Below, in pieces: positions 1 through 8,447 of a stretch of DNA of 31,608 nt; positions within the stretch are counted from its first letter, which is position 1; each line of letters starts with the position of its first letter. The notes below the pieces were generated by a model. The model made no database searches. It was not told the DNA's origin and saw only the letters and a list, made by a program, of their open reading frames with translations. The DNA is from Mesostigma viride (lineage: Eukaryota; Streptophyta; Mesostigmatophyceae; Mesostigmatales; Mesostigmataceae). The stretch lies in contig RPFO01002346.1 in NCBI GenBank assembly GCA_009746045.1, positions 1 to 31,608 of the forward strand, given 5' to 3'. Position numbers and translations under genes: made by a program.

Positions 1-160
1 ACATTAGAAGTACTTTCTTGTAAAAAATAATAACATAAAGTTCTACTGTATTTCAAGATATATGACTCAAAAAAAAATCTCGTCGTAATACGCCTATAAG
101 ATTAGAATTAAAAAAATTCCTGCTCTCATTGTAATCAATCGACTCTTCAAAGAAGATTAA
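1..160 (+). pseudogene. rpl33: rpl33 3' part, garbled (ribosomal protein bL33, plastid)
   Basis: Pieces in different frames match the second half of bL33, a small zinc-ribbon protein of the large ribosomal subunit. They include a CTSC-like cysteine pair near the start, the stretch SRYMTQK, then RLELKKF followed by CSHCN. At least four one- or two-base insertions or deletions separate the pieces, so no single frame is open. The position directly upstream of rps18 is the conserved plastid order rpl33-rps18. The window begins inside the gene at about codon 13. The mirrored copy at 31147-31333 is damaged at different places, which suggests sequence error rather than true loss. Confidence 0.75.
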
Positions 161-217
161 AGAAAATAAATATATATATTTTTTTTAGATTTAAATAATA
201 TTACAAAATTTACAATT

Positions 218-433
218 ATGACTTTTTCTCGTCGTCGCACATCCCCAATCAAACCAACAGATTCTATAGATTATAAAAATATAGATTTATTAAGTCAATT
301 TATAACAGAACAAGGGAAAATATTACCAAGACGTGTTAATAATATAAGTGCTAAGCAACAACGTGCAATTACTAAAGCTATAAAACAAGCACGCTTTTTA
401 ACTTTATTACCTTTTCTTAATCAAGAAATTTAA
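218..433 (+). CDS. rps18: 30S ribosomal protein S18 (bS18), plastid
   Basis: This 71-residue protein is a component of the small subunit of the plastid ribosome. The N-terminus is basic (SRRRTSP), followed by [19 protein letters not shown] and the bS18 core [21 protein letters not shown], ending with the usual RFLTLLPF. Length is typical of the compact plastid form. The ATG follows an A/T-rich leader without a clear Shine-Dalgarno sequence. It lies downstream of rpl33 and converges on rpl20, the arrangement seen in land plants. A hairpin at 468-501 separates the two genes. The mirrored copy carries two compensating frameshifts; this copy is the good one. Confidence 0.97.
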   Translation: MTFSRRRTSPIKPTDSIDYKNIDLLSQFITEQGKILPRRVNNISAKQQRAITKAIKQARFLTLLPFLNQEI

Positions 434-467
434 ATTCAAAATGATTCTTTGGAAACATATGTTGTGA

Positions 468-501
468 TTAATTTCCTATGTTTCTTCACATAGGAAATTA
501 A
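468..501. terminator. Hairpin between convergent rps18 and rpl20
   Basis: A perfect 14-bp stem (TTAATTTCCTATGT with its complement) and a 6-base loop lie between the stop codons of rps18 and rpl20. In plastids such hairpins mainly stabilise 3' ends of transcripts; here it could serve both strands. The mirror copy is at 30813-30846. Confidence 0.7.
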
Positions 502-510
502 CCAGAATAT

Positions 511-858
511 TTAAGAATTGGATTCCATAACAATTTGAGAAAATACTGGACCATCCAAAAGAGCAATTTGTGCTAAAATTTTTCGATTTAATAAAATATT
601 GGATGTTTTTAATTGATTAATTAATTGACTATAACTGATATTATTTTGACGTGATGCTGCATTAATTCTAGCAATCCATAACTTTCTAAAATCTCGTTTT
701 TTTCTAGCTCTATCCCTATAAGCATATCTTAAAGATTTAATTATTTGTTGATTTGCTGTACGAAATAGTACAGAATGTGCTCCACGAAATCCTTTAGCTA
801 AATTAAGAATTTTGTTACGATGTTTACGAGCAACATTGCCTCGTTTTACTCTTGTCAT
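511..858 (-). CDS. rpl20: 50S ribosomal protein L20 (bL20), plastid
   Basis: This 115-residue protein is an early-assembling 23S rRNA-binding protein of the large subunit. The N-terminal [16 protein letters not shown] and the segments [31 protein letters not shown] and [10 protein letters not shown] are the family signature in order. The long basic N-terminal tail (about residues 1-60) threads into rRNA in known bL20 structures. Length is normal for plastids. It is encoded opposite to rps18, as in land plants. No Shine-Dalgarno is evident before the ATG. The right-arm copy encodes the identical protein. Confidence 0.98.
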   Translation of the reverse strand: MTRVKRGNVARKHRNKILNLAKGFRGAHSVLFRTANQQIIKSLRYAYRDRARKKRDFRKLWIARINAASRQNNISYSQLINQLKTSNILLNRKILAQIALLDGPVFSQIVMESNS

Positions 859-1050
859 ATATTTTTATTCTTTTTTATGTGTCTTTATTAAACTAGAAAA
901 TAATTATTTTTTCAATAAAATCTAATATATAATAAAATATATTAGAAAAATGATTACCTGAAATGAAATAAATGTTTAAATCTATGCTCCTTATTCAAGA
1001 TACTATAAGTGCTTGTAGTATATTATATTTATAAAATATAAATAATATAT

Positions 1051-1080
1051 TTGACAAATAAACTATAATCATGGCACTAT
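1051..1080 (+). promoter_or_regulatory. Possible sigma70-type (PEP) promoter of trnD
   Basis: A perfect -35 box TTGACA (1051-1056) is followed after 18 bases by CACTAT (1075-1080), a weak -10 box. This lies about 20 bases before trnD-GUC. A better TATAAT at 1064-1069 is too close to the -35 to pair with it. Tentative. Confidence 0.3.
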
Positions 1081-1100
1081 GGTAGCATAATAACAACTGT

Positions 1101-1174
1101 GGGATTGTAGTTCAACTGGTTAGAGCACCGCCCTGTCAAGGCGGAAGTTGCGGGTTCGAACCCCGTCAGTCCCG
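1101..1174 (+). tRNA. trnD-GUC: tRNA-Asp (GUC)
   Basis: A 74-base cloverleaf. The acceptor stem GGGATTG pairs with CAGTCCC (including a G-T pair), and the discriminator is G. The anticodon loop CTGTCAA gives GUC. The T arm has the standard GGTTCGAACCC. No CCA is encoded, as usual in plastids. It lies 17 bases beyond the stop codon of the opposite-strand ftsH-like gene. Confidence 0.97.
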
Positions 1175-1191
1175 ATATTATTTTTCTTCCA

Positions 1192-3864
1192 TTACCATGC
1201 TTTCCAAGTTTTTGTTGGTATTTTAATACCATATGAATTGACTACTAAATGGATTTCTTTTTGAGATATACTCTTATTTTTTAAAACAAGAGATGCTAAA
1301 TGATCCAATAATTGTTCATTAGATTTTAAAAAATCATATGTATATTGAAATAAAGTATGTAATATAGAAACTATTTCCATATCTAGATTTCTAGATGATT
1401 CATTTGAATAAATATATTGTTTTTTAATAAAATCAAATTGCCATGGATAATCTTGTTCATACCAAAATTCATTAAAATCTAATATAGAAGCAGCTTGAGA
1501 ATATTTTCTCAATTCTCTATTGGTTTTTAATGTAACTTTATTTTGAATAAGATCATTAATTTTAGTAACAAATGGATCTTTAATATTATTTTCATTTTCA
1601 GAATTTAGATAATGTATAACTCCTGTAACAGAATCTAACAAACCAAATTCAACAATATGATGTGCAATATTATAAGCTCCTTGAATATTAGGATCATATG
1701 TTTTATTCAAATATGTACTTATTTGGCCAGGATAAAAATCAAACAATATACTTTCTGCAGCTCTTCCTGCTAATAAACCAACTATTTTTTGTACAAAATA
1801 ATCTATATTATTAGTAGAAATAATATCTGATGAAGGAACTTTCAGATTTTCTCTTTCAATTTCCAAATAACGATCATTTAATGGTTTTGGAAATAATTTA
1901 ACCGAATAAACAGGTCTGCATTCTGGTAGTAAAGTATGAATTAAAGCAATTCCAGCTTCATGATAAGCTGTTCGATAAAAATCATATTTACCAAAAGCTA
2001 GTTCATAATTGGAAATGATATGTCTAATTCTAGATACACGTTCTAATGCTCTATCAAAAGTATCCTCATTAATAACTGGAATAGTTTTTTGTTGATTTCT
2101 TGATTCTAAAGCTGATAAAAGAAGAATGTTATCTGCTAAAAGTCTTAAATCACAACCATTAAGACCAATAGAGCGTTCTGCCATCATAGTTTTAGTTGTA
2201 TCATCTACTAATGCTTTAGTATTACGTAAAAAAATTCTAAGAATATCTTTTCTTTCTTCAAAAAATGGTGGAGAAAATACAATTTGACGATCAAAACGTC
2301 CAGGACGCATAATGGCATCATCCAAAGTTTCTATTCTATTTGTAGCGCCAATAATTATCAAATCATTTCTTTTTTTGTATCCATCCATGTAAATTAAAAA
2401 CTGCATTAATACAGTATCAGAAGGTTTTTGATCTATATTAATATTGGAACCTTCAATTGAGTCTCCAATTGTTTTCAATTGTTCTAATTGTTTATTAGCT
2501 TCTTCTCTTCTTTCAGCAATAGAATCTATTTCATCTATATATAAAATACATGGACTAATATTCTGAATTTGTTTGAAAAGATCGTCAACGCGTGCATTAG
2601 CCACTCCTTCTTCTCTACATCTAAATTGTGAACCTTCTACATACAAATATGGTGTTTCTGCTTCATAAGACATAGCTTTAGCCATTAATGTTTTTCCTGT
2701 ACCTGGAGGTCCAGCAAACAAATACCCCATAGGATAACTATTAGAATAATTTTTTTGTTTAAGCAAAAAAGCTACTGTAGCCAATTCCTGTTTCAGAGAT
2801 TCCATACCACCTATGTCTCTAAAGGTTATAGCTTTTGCAACAAATTTTTGAATAGTACTTATTTCTATATCATGAATATTTTTTAAATTATTTTTAATAT
2901 TTTCTTTTTCTTCAGAATTAAATTGATATGACCACCATAGAACAAATACAGGAGCAAGCCAAATTCTTAAAACAATATATGGAAATAAAAAAAATTGAAT
3001 TGGTAATTTGTGAAAAAATAAAATATTTTCCTTATTCTTTAATACTAAAGGATATTTATCAATTTTTGGATCTAAAATAGTTCTATTATTTTTTATTTTC
3101 ATAATATTTGAACTATTTTTCGTCAAATTACAAATATCAAAATTTCTATAACTAAAAATTTGTTCACTATTTTCTAATCCTAGTCCTAAAGGAAGATATA
3201 TCCATTTTTCTGGCATATTAAATATCGTTTTAATATCAGATATTTTTGAATGCATTTTCCATCTTAATATACTGTTAGTTGGAAGAGAATTTCCTAGCAA
3301 TTCTTTAGATTTCTGATGTGTTAAAAGATCAGTTATTTTGATAATACATGTATTTGTACTATTAATTTCTAACTGATTAATATTATTCATTTTTTTGAAA
3401 AGAAAACCATTAATTTGAGATTCAAAATAAGGAAAAGATTGAAAAACTCCATTAGATTGGAAATAAGTTAATACAAATAAACTTGTTATTAGTACTCTAG
3501 TAAATTTATTACTAGTAATTCTTATAAATGAATTAGGTTTATAAACTGATTGAATAATAATACGAGCTTGTTTTCTTTGTTCTTCATCTGTATTTTGAGC
3601 CCAACGACTATGTCTAGGAGATTGTAAACCAAGTGGATCTTCTACAGAACTATAATAAAAAACATCTGTAACTGTTACTTTTTCTGTAATATTCCAAACT
3701 TTAATAAAAATCGTATAAAATGACTGTTCTAATAATTTAGGAGCTCTATCTATTTCTCTATAAATTTCTCGATAACGTGTAGGTATTAATAATGCTGGAA
3801 CATGAAAAAAGACTTCTTTGACTTCTTTGATCATGTTACTAAGACTCATATGATTTTGCTGCAT
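1192..3864 (-). CDS. ftsH: FtsH-like AAA+ protein with a degenerate protease site (FtsHi/Ycf2-related)
   Basis: This 890-residue protein is longer than ordinary FtsH (about 600-700). Residues 1-340 are an unusual N-terminal region with hydrophobic stretches near 122-137 and 290-315. The AAA+ domain follows: [14 protein letters not shown] (from 348), Walker A GPPGTGKT (385-392), Walker B with D444-E445, and second region of homology MRPGRFDRQ with R520, R523 and R526. About 30 extra residues lie between Walker B and that region. In the peptidase domain, the zinc site of active FtsH (HEAGH) reads HEAGI (635-639), so the second histidine is missing and proteolysis is unlikely. ATPase residues are intact. 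By family knowledge such proteins resemble FtsHi and Ycf2, tied to chloroplast protein import and inner-envelope proteostasis; that role is inferred. The right-arm copy is broken by several one-base shifts. Confidence 0.85.
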   Translation of the reverse strand: MQQNHMSLSNMIKEVKEVFFHVPALLIPTRYREIYREIDRAPKLLEQSFYTIFIKVWNITEKVTVTDVFYYSSVEDPLGLQSPRHSRWAQNTDEEQRKQARIIIQSVYKPNSFIRITSNKFTRVLITSLFVLTYFQSNGVFQSFPYFESQINGFLFKKMNNINQLEINSTNTCIIKITDLLTHQKSKELLGNSLPTNSILRWKMHSKISDIKTIFNMPEKWIYLPLGLGLENSEQIFSYRNFDICNLTKNSSNIMKIKNNRTILDPKIDKYPLVLKNKENILFFHKLPIQFFLFPYIVLRIWLAPVFVLWWSYQFNSEEKENIKNNLKNIHDIEISTIQKFVAKAITFRDIGGMESLKQELATVAFLLKQKNYSNSYPMGYLFAGPPGTGKTLMAKAMSYEAETPYLYVEGSQFRCREEGVANARVDDLFKQIQNISPCILYIDEIDSIAERREEANKQLEQLKTIGDSIEGSNINIDQKPSDTVLMQFLIYMDGYKKRNDLIIIGATNRIETLDDAIMRPGRFDRQIVFSPPFFEERKDILRIFLRNTKALVDDTTKTMMAERSIGLNGCDLRLLADNILLLSALESRNQQKTIPVINEDTFDRALERVSRIRHIISNYELAFGKYDFYRTAYHEAGIALIHTLLPECRPVYSVKLFPKPLNDRYLEIERENLKVPSSDIISTNNIDYFVQKIVGLLAGRAAESILFDFYPGQISTYLNKTYDPNIQGAYNIAHHIVEFGLLDSVTGVIHYLNSENENNIKDPFVTKINDLIQNKVTLKTNRELRKYSQAASILDFNEFWYEQDYPWQFDFIKKQYIYSNESSRNLDMEIVSILHTLFQYTYDFLKSNEQLLDHLASLVLKNKSISQKEIHLVVNSYGIKIPTKTWKAW

Positions 3865-3934
3865 TGGTTAAAAAATCCTTTTTACTTATTCATAAAAGTA
3901 ATACACAAAAAATATTTCATAATTATTGCGGCTT

Positions 3935-4022
3935 CGGAGAAGGAGGGATTCGAACCCTCGGAACCTAAAAAGGTTCATCTGATTTCAAATCAGACGCAAT
4001 CGACCATCTCTGCCACCTCTCC
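3935..4022 (-). tRNA. trnS-UGA: tRNA-Ser (UGA)
   Basis: An 88-base class II tRNA. Read on the minus strand, acceptor GGAGAGG pairs with CTTCTCC (one mismatch or wobble region), and the anticodon loop TTTGAAA gives UGA. The long variable arm is AACCTTTTTAGGTT, and the T arm has GGTTCGAATCC. It is divergent from psbZ, the same arrangement as in land plant plastids. Confidence 0.96.
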
Positions 4023-4346
4023 TATAACTATTAGTTTATAAAATAGCAATTCATAAATGTTTTCTTTTATGTTATCTATATAAGTGTTACTATACAATTA
4101 TATATGGAAATTGTTACTATAGTTATTATTGACTGATATTTTTATATAAATAAAAAAAGAACATTTTTTATTTGATGAAATCAAACAGTTATGCATAAAA
4201 TTAAAAATTAAGTTAAATAATTTTTTTTATGTATAAAAATTATGCATAAAACAAAACGCATGTTTTTTTATAAATTAGCTGTATTTCATTTAAAAAAAGA
4301 AATAAAATACTATTTATAGTGTTCATATATTGAGGAGAAACACACT
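4023..4346. other. Divergent spacer trnS-UGA / psbZ
   Basis: About 320 bases of A/T-rich sequence with short repeats around TTATGCATAAAA (4189-4250). No open frame or RNA gene is recognised. It must hold promoters for psbZ and trnS, but no convincing -35/-10 pair stands out. Confidence 0.6.
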
Positions 4347-4535
4347 ATGCTTGCTGCATTTCAATTAACAGTTCTTGCATTAATTGCAACATCTTTTCTA
4401 ATGGTTATTGGCGTTCCTGTAATATTTGCTTCTCCAGAAGGTTGGGTAAAATCCAAGAATTTTGTTTTTTCTGGAGCTCTATTATGGATTAGTTTAGTAT
4501 TTGCTGTAGGCATTCTAAATTCTTTTGTTGTTTAA
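4347..4535 (+). CDS. psbZ: Photosystem II protein Z
   Basis: This 62-residue protein has two membrane helices (about residues 3-25 and 38-60) joined by the conserved loop [20 protein letters not shown]. PsbZ (Ycf9/LhbA) sits at the edge of the PSII core and supports PSII-LHCII supercomplexes. Length and sequence are fully typical. The ATG is preceded by GAGGAG about 10 bases upstream, a good Shine-Dalgarno sequence. trnG-GCC lies downstream on the same strand, as in land plants. The right-arm copy is identical in protein. Confidence 0.98.
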   Translation: MLAAFQLTVLALIATSFLMVIGVPVIFASPEGWVKSKNFVFSGALLWISLVFAVGILNSFVV

Positions 4536-4863
4536 ATAACAACAATATTTTTAATATTAGAATATTATTTTAGTTTATTAAAATTATTTATTTGAAATAA
4601 ATAAAATATATCTTAACTATTATTATCTGATATTAAATAATTAAATCAAATTATCTAAGAACAGTTTTTAATAAAAACATAGACAAATAATTAAAAAATT
4701 TTTGTAAACAAAGATATAATTCAAATTAGGAATTATATTAAATATTTCTTTCTTTTTTAGTCTAAAAAAAAGATAAAAATATATTTTTTTATGTATACTT
4801 ACACTTAAATATTTGTTTATTCATGAGTAATTTTTTGAATACTAGTTTTATGAAAAAAAAATT

Positions 4864-4895
<32 letters not shown>

Positions 4896-4988
4896 AATAA
4901 TTGAATTCATTTCTTTATCATCCTTTTTCTTTTCTCTTATTTGATTGACAAATTAATTATTCTGTGGAATAATTCTTTATAATTTAAT
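4536..4988. other. Spacer psbZ to trnG with a trinucleotide repeat
   Basis: About 450 bases of very A/T-rich sequence. It contains a symmetrical microsatellite of AAT units running into ATT units (about 4864-4895), which can fold on itself. A promoter for trnG is proposed at its 3' end. No gene is recognised. Confidence 0.7.
4945..4973 (+). promoter_or_regulatory. Probable PEP promoter of trnG-GCC
   Basis: A perfect TTGACA -35 box (4945-4950), a 17-base spacer and AATAAT (4968-4973, five of six consensus bases) lie 15 bases before the tRNA, the expected geometry for the bacterial-type plastid polymerase. The mirror copy is at 26341-26369. Confidence 0.5.
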
Positions 4989-5060
4989 GCGGGTATAGCT
5001 CAGTGGTAGAGCGTAACCTTGCCAAGGTTGATGTCGCGCGTTCGAATCGCGTTACCCGCT
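4989..5060 (+). tRNA. trnG-GCC: tRNA-Gly (GCC)
   Basis: A 72-base cloverleaf with a perfect acceptor stem GCGGGTA/TACCCGC and discriminator T. The anticodon stem-loop ACCTTGCCAAGGT gives GCC. The T loop is TTCGAAT. It follows psbZ on the same strand. Confidence 0.97.
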
Positions 5061-5597
5061 CTAAAACAAATTATATTTAATTTAAAAATAATAATTATTA
5101 TTTTTAAATTTGAAAAAAAGAATATTTTATAATAAACGGATTATTATATCTATAAAAAAAACCTTGCTCTGTTAAGCCCTCAAGGATATACTAATGGCAA
5201 TGGAGTATTTCTCTTTGACAAGAGTGATGTTCATATTTGAATATTCTAGTTTCCATTGACTGAAAATTCAAGCAACAATAAATATTGTTGTAGTGATAAA
5301 ACATAGTGTGTTAATTTGCAGAAAAGATGGAATTAGTTGCTTATAGCAACATTTATAACTTCTATAAGACAGAAACCTCTGCAAATGAACAAGTGAGTAG
5401 TAGTCTACAATCTTTACAAATAGCTTATTTTTACTTAACTAAATTAAGAATAAGTGAAAATGTCAAAGAAATAATATAATTATAATTATACTTAGAAAAA
5501 AATTCTAAGGGTATAGAGGTACCACAATCCTCTTTATTGGTTTTGGATCTATCTCAAATAAGATAAGATCAATCTATTTTCACGTAAGGAGCTTGGC
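5061..5597. other. Spacer and long leader upstream of psbE
   Basis: About 540 bases. The first 100 are A/T-rich. From about 5160 to 5580 the composition is less extreme and the sequence looks more complex than other spacers. It contains TTGACA at 5215-5220 without a good -10 partner, and a 50-codon open frame listed separately. It probably serves as promoter and 5' leader of the psbEFLJ operon. Confidence 0.5.
5327..5479 (+). CDS. Small open frame of unknown function upstream of psbE
   Basis: The frame has 50 codons from ATG to TAA, encoding a polar, non-membrane peptide beginning MELVAYSNIYNFYK and ending ISENVKEII. It is not recognised as any plastid family. There is no convincing Shine-Dalgarno sequence. 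A frame of this size is uncommon but possible by chance in sequence this A/T-rich. It is intact in both arms (mirror 25835-25987), which says little because the arms are copies. It could equally be structured leader RNA of psbE. Confidence 0.25.
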   Translation: MELVAYSNIYNFYKTETSANEQVSSSLQSLQIAYFYLTKLRISENVKEII

Positions 5598-5843
5598 ATG
5601 GCTGGTTCTACAGAGGAACGTCCTTTTAGTGACATTATTACCAGTATTCGTTATTGGGTTATTCATAGTATTACTATTCCATCTTTATTTGTTTCTGGAT
5701 GGTTATTTGTAAGTACAGGTCTTGCTTATGACGTGTTTGGCACTCCTAGACCTAACGAGTATTTTACTGAAGATCGACAAGATATTCCATTGATCACTGA
5801 TCGTTTTAATGCTTTAGAACAATTAAATCAATATACTAAATAA
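5598..5843 (+). CDS. psbE: Cytochrome b559 alpha subunit (photosystem II)
   Basis: This 81-residue protein forms, with PsbF, the heme-binding cytochrome b559 of the PSII reaction centre. It has the stromal N-terminus [21 protein letters not shown], where the histidine in RYWVIHS is the heme ligand, then one membrane helix (about 20-40). The lumenal part contains [16 protein letters not shown]. Length is typical. AAGGAG at 5586-5591, seven bases before the ATG, is a strong ribosome-binding site. It is the first gene of psbE-psbF-psbL-psbJ. Confidence 0.99.
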   Translation: MAGSTEERPFSDIITSIRYWVIHSITIPSLFVSGWLFVSTGLAYDVFGTPRPNEYFTEDRQDIPLITDRFNALEQLNQYTK

Positions 5844-5857
5844 ATTAATAAAAATAG

Positions 5858-5992
<135 letters not shown>

Positions 5993-6010
5993 CAGGTATA
6001 AGAGGTTATT

Positions 6011-6127
6011 ATGACAGAACCAAATCCTAACAAACAAGAAGTTGAATTAAATCGTACTAGTCTTTATTGGGGATTATTGCTTATTTTTGTATTAGCAATT
6101 TTATTCTCCAGTTATATTTTTAACTAA
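6011..6127 (+). CDS. psbL: Photosystem II protein L
   Basis: This 38-residue protein has a single helix and sits at the PSII dimer interface near the quinone sites. It has a polar N-terminus [19 protein letters not shown] followed by a membrane helix ending SSYIFN. Length is exactly typical. It begins with an encoded ATG, so no editing of an ACG start is needed, unlike in some land plants. AGAGG lies just upstream. It is the third gene of the psbE operon. Confidence 0.99.
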   Translation: MTEPNPNKQEVELNRTSLYWGLLLIFVLAILFSSYIFN

Positions 6128-6230
6128 TTAAATTTTTTTATTAATTTATATAGTTAAGTCATTTTTATACCTATTGCTACTTGGGTCATGAGCACTGACC
6201 TTTTATCGAAAATGGAATAGAGGAATATTC

Positions 6231-6359
6231 ATGTCTAATACTGGAACTACCGGACGAATCCCACTATGGTTAGTGGGTACAGTTGTAGGTCTTTTAGCTA
6301 TAGGTTTACTTGCTTTATTTTTTTATGGTTCTTATTCTGGTTTAGGATCATCACTATAA
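6231..6359 (+). CDS. psbJ: Photosystem II protein J
   Basis: This 42-residue protein has one membrane helix and takes part in PSII assembly near cytochrome b559. It has [36 protein letters not shown], the family pattern over the full length. GAGGAA lies about nine bases upstream of the ATG. It is the last gene of psbE-F-L-J. Two hairpins follow before the convergent psaI. Confidence 0.99.
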   Translation: MSNTGTTGRIPLWLVGTVVGLLAIGLLALFFYGSYSGLGSSL

Positions 6360-6372
6360 CAAAGTGAACCAT

Positions 6373-6402
6373 CTATGTATATGTATATGTATATATACAT
6401 AG
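6373..6402. terminator. A/T-rich hairpin after psbJ
   Basis: CTATGTATAT pairs with ATATACATAG around an alternating TATG core, starting 13 bases after the psbJ stop codon. It may act in 3'-end formation of the psbE operon. The mirror copy is at 24913-24942. Confidence 0.5.
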
Positions 6403-6462
6403 AAAAATTATAGTATTATGCACATAGTAAAAAATTTACTAACTTAGAAATAGTTTTAGTAT

Positions 6463-6502
6463 CTTCTTCCAGGATACGGTTCCATTAGCCCCCTGGAAGA
6501 AG
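6463..6502. terminator. Strong hairpin between psbJ and psaI
   Basis: A perfect 11-bp stem CTTCTTCCAGG/CCTGGAAGAAG with an 18-base loop lies between two convergent genes. It is much more G/C-rich than its surroundings. It probably forms mRNA 3' ends on both strands. The mirror copy is at 24813-24852. Confidence 0.75.
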
Positions 6503-6551
6503 TACAAAACAATAAAAAAAATGTTGTAGTTAAATTTTTAAAAAATTCTAA

Positions 6552-6662
6552 TTAACTAATTTCTTCTTGTTCAATATATAAAAACAGTGAAGCCATTGCA
6601 ATTGCTGGAAACACTAAACCTACTAAAGGTACTAAAATAGAAGGTAAATAGGAAGCGATCAT
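6552..6662 (-). CDS. psaI: Photosystem I subunit VIII (PsaI)
   Basis: This 36-residue protein has one membrane helix. The core [26 protein letters not shown] is the PsaI signature; this subunit helps anchor PsaL and stabilise the trimer or LHCII docking side of PSI. The N-terminus MIASY and C-terminus EQEEIS vary, as usual. Length matches the family. It is transcribed towards psbJ and lies about 300 bases downstream of the bioY-like gene on the same strand. Confidence 0.96.
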   Translation of the reverse strand: MIASYLPSILVPLVGLVFPAIAMASLFLYIEQEEIS

Positions 6663-6957
6663 TAATTTATTGCCTTATTTACATTTTTATATAAATTATG
6701 TTTCAAAAAATAGAAACAATATGGAAAATCTACGAAGCTATTCTGCATCATTAGATTTTTATTTGCATTATATATATTTTAAAAATATATATGTTTATAA
6801 CAAATACCATAATTTAAGATTATTTCTCACTCTATGAGAAAAAAGCAAGAAAGTATCTTCTAAATTATAACAAGTTATTAAAGTCTTTGTTCTTCTTCAT
6901 TTTGTTAATAGAAATGCAGTATTGCAAATAAATTAGATATTTAATTTATTTTCTCCA

Positions 6958-7629
6958 TTAATACACACAAAATTGTAATAAAAATACTAATAATACCACT
7001 GAACAAATAATAATTAATTGATTTGGCAGTAATAAAAAATTGTCTTTTATAGAATACATAATCCATTCATTTAATGAATTACTTGTTAATAAACTAAATA
7101 AGATGTTCATAATATAAAGTCTTATCAAAAAAATTACGCTTTTATTAAAAAAAGAATCAATTGCTTGAGTATTATATTGATTTAATGTATTTTCAAATAG
7201 GTCATATGATATTAGATTAACAACAAAATATGATAACCATCCATTATTAATTATATGATCTTGAATGCATGTATATTCTGTTATTGTTCCTCTATTAGTA
7301 TCTAAATTTATAAGTTGATTCAAAATATTGGGTAATAAAAAAGAAATATGTAAATTTTTAGAAAAAAATATGATCAATTGGACTATATTAATTTGTATTA
7401 TTTGATAAGCTAATTGTGAAATTAAAGACGCAAATCTACCTCCTAAAAAAGATATAAATAATATAGAACCTAAATAATAATCAGTATGGATCATATATGT
7501 TTCTAATCCTTCTTGTGGCCATTGCCATGGAAAATTACTAATACTTATTTTTAGAGAATAACTCAGAATATGAAAATTTAATCCAATTAATGCCCATAGA
7601 ATAATATTGATTGAAAAAAATTTATTCAT
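6958..7629 (-). CDS. bioY: BioY-like membrane protein (biotin-type ECF substrate-binding component)
   Basis: This 223-residue hydrophobic protein is similar in pattern to cyanobacterial BioY, the integral-membrane protein that binds biotin in energy-coupling-factor transporters. Diagnostic stretches are FPWQWPQEGLET (33-44), then a helix and FLGGRFASLISQLAYQI (61-77), corresponding to the GGR-x-SQ-AY region of BioY. Further helices lie around 82-100, 165-180 and 200-222. The middle part (105-150) is polar and poorly matched. No EcfA or EcfT gene is in the window, so partners would be nuclear or absent. It is divergent from ndhB. The right-arm copy loses one base at a T-run and is split in two frames. 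The family assignment is from motif memory and needs a profile search. Confidence 0.6.
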   Translation of the reverse strand: MNKFFSINIILWALIGLNFHILSYSLKISISNFPWQWPQEGLETYMIHTDYYLGSILFISFLGGRFASLISQLAYQIIQINIVQLIIFFSKNLHISFLLPNILNQLINLDTNRGTITEYTCIQDHIINNGWLSYFVVNLISYDLFENTLNQYNTQAIDSFFNKSVIFLIRLYIMNILFSLLTSNSLNEWIMYSIKDNFLLLPNQLIIICSVVLLVFLLQFCVY

Positions 7630-8447
7630 TTAAATATATATGATCTTTTTATATAAAATGTATCAACGAGAAAAATAATGTTTTAAAAAATGGTTTTGAA
7701 GTAAAACAAAAATGAAAAAATTGACTCTCACTGTTTATAAGAAAAAGATAATATAAAATGTCTTTTCTTATTTATTACAATAATATTCTCTTATGAATTT
7801 TATTAACCTATTAGTTATATAATTAAAGATTTATTCATTGAAAAATCAAAGTTTAATTATTTTATTGTTTTATGTCTTGCTGTCATCTAATTTATTGTTT
7901 ACGAGTTAATATTATTTTATTTTATTTTATCAAGTTCTTATATTTTTATTTGCGAATCAAAATCTTTAGTAAAATATCCATTTTTAAAATCTAATTTAAC
8001 AAGATTAATTCACGAAATAATAAAACAATATTTATACAAATTTTATTTATAAATCTTTAAAATAGTAGGGAAAATAACAATAATTATTATTTTTTTTTAA
8101 GTATTATCTGATAAGAAAATAAAATTTATTCATTTGTTTTAATATAAGTAAAATTCTATGACTACTGTTTCAAAGTTCTTCTTTATTCCTTGTCAACATT
8201 GTTTTTTGAAAAATAAAGAATAAATTTTCTAAGAATATTTATTATAAATAATAAATATTTGCTATCTATTTAGTATGTATAATATATTTGTTTATGTAGA
8301 GGAAAAAAATATTATAAATACTAAATAATTATTTCTCTACTATTTTTTTTTGAAAAAAATAGTAAACTATTTTTTCTCTTAAAACAATCTATGAAGTTTT
8401 ATAAAAAATGACAATCGATATATTAATAACTTATCAAGTATAATGCT
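7630..8447. other. Large divergent spacer bioY-like / ndhB
   Basis: About 820 bases of extremely A/T-rich sequence between divergent genes. It includes short inverted repeats such as AAATAGTA around 8335-8365. No tRNA, conserved small photosynthesis gene or long frame is found on either strand. It must contain the promoters for both flanking genes, but no consensus pair with proper spacing is convincing. Confidence 0.6.

Noticed and set aside
3802-4041. 79-codon plus-strand open frame over trnS-UGA
   Set aside because: It runs antisense through the start of the ftsH-like gene and the tRNA; a chance frame.
5215-5245. psbE promoter at TTGACA 5215
   Set aside because: No acceptable -10 box lies 16-18 bases downstream.
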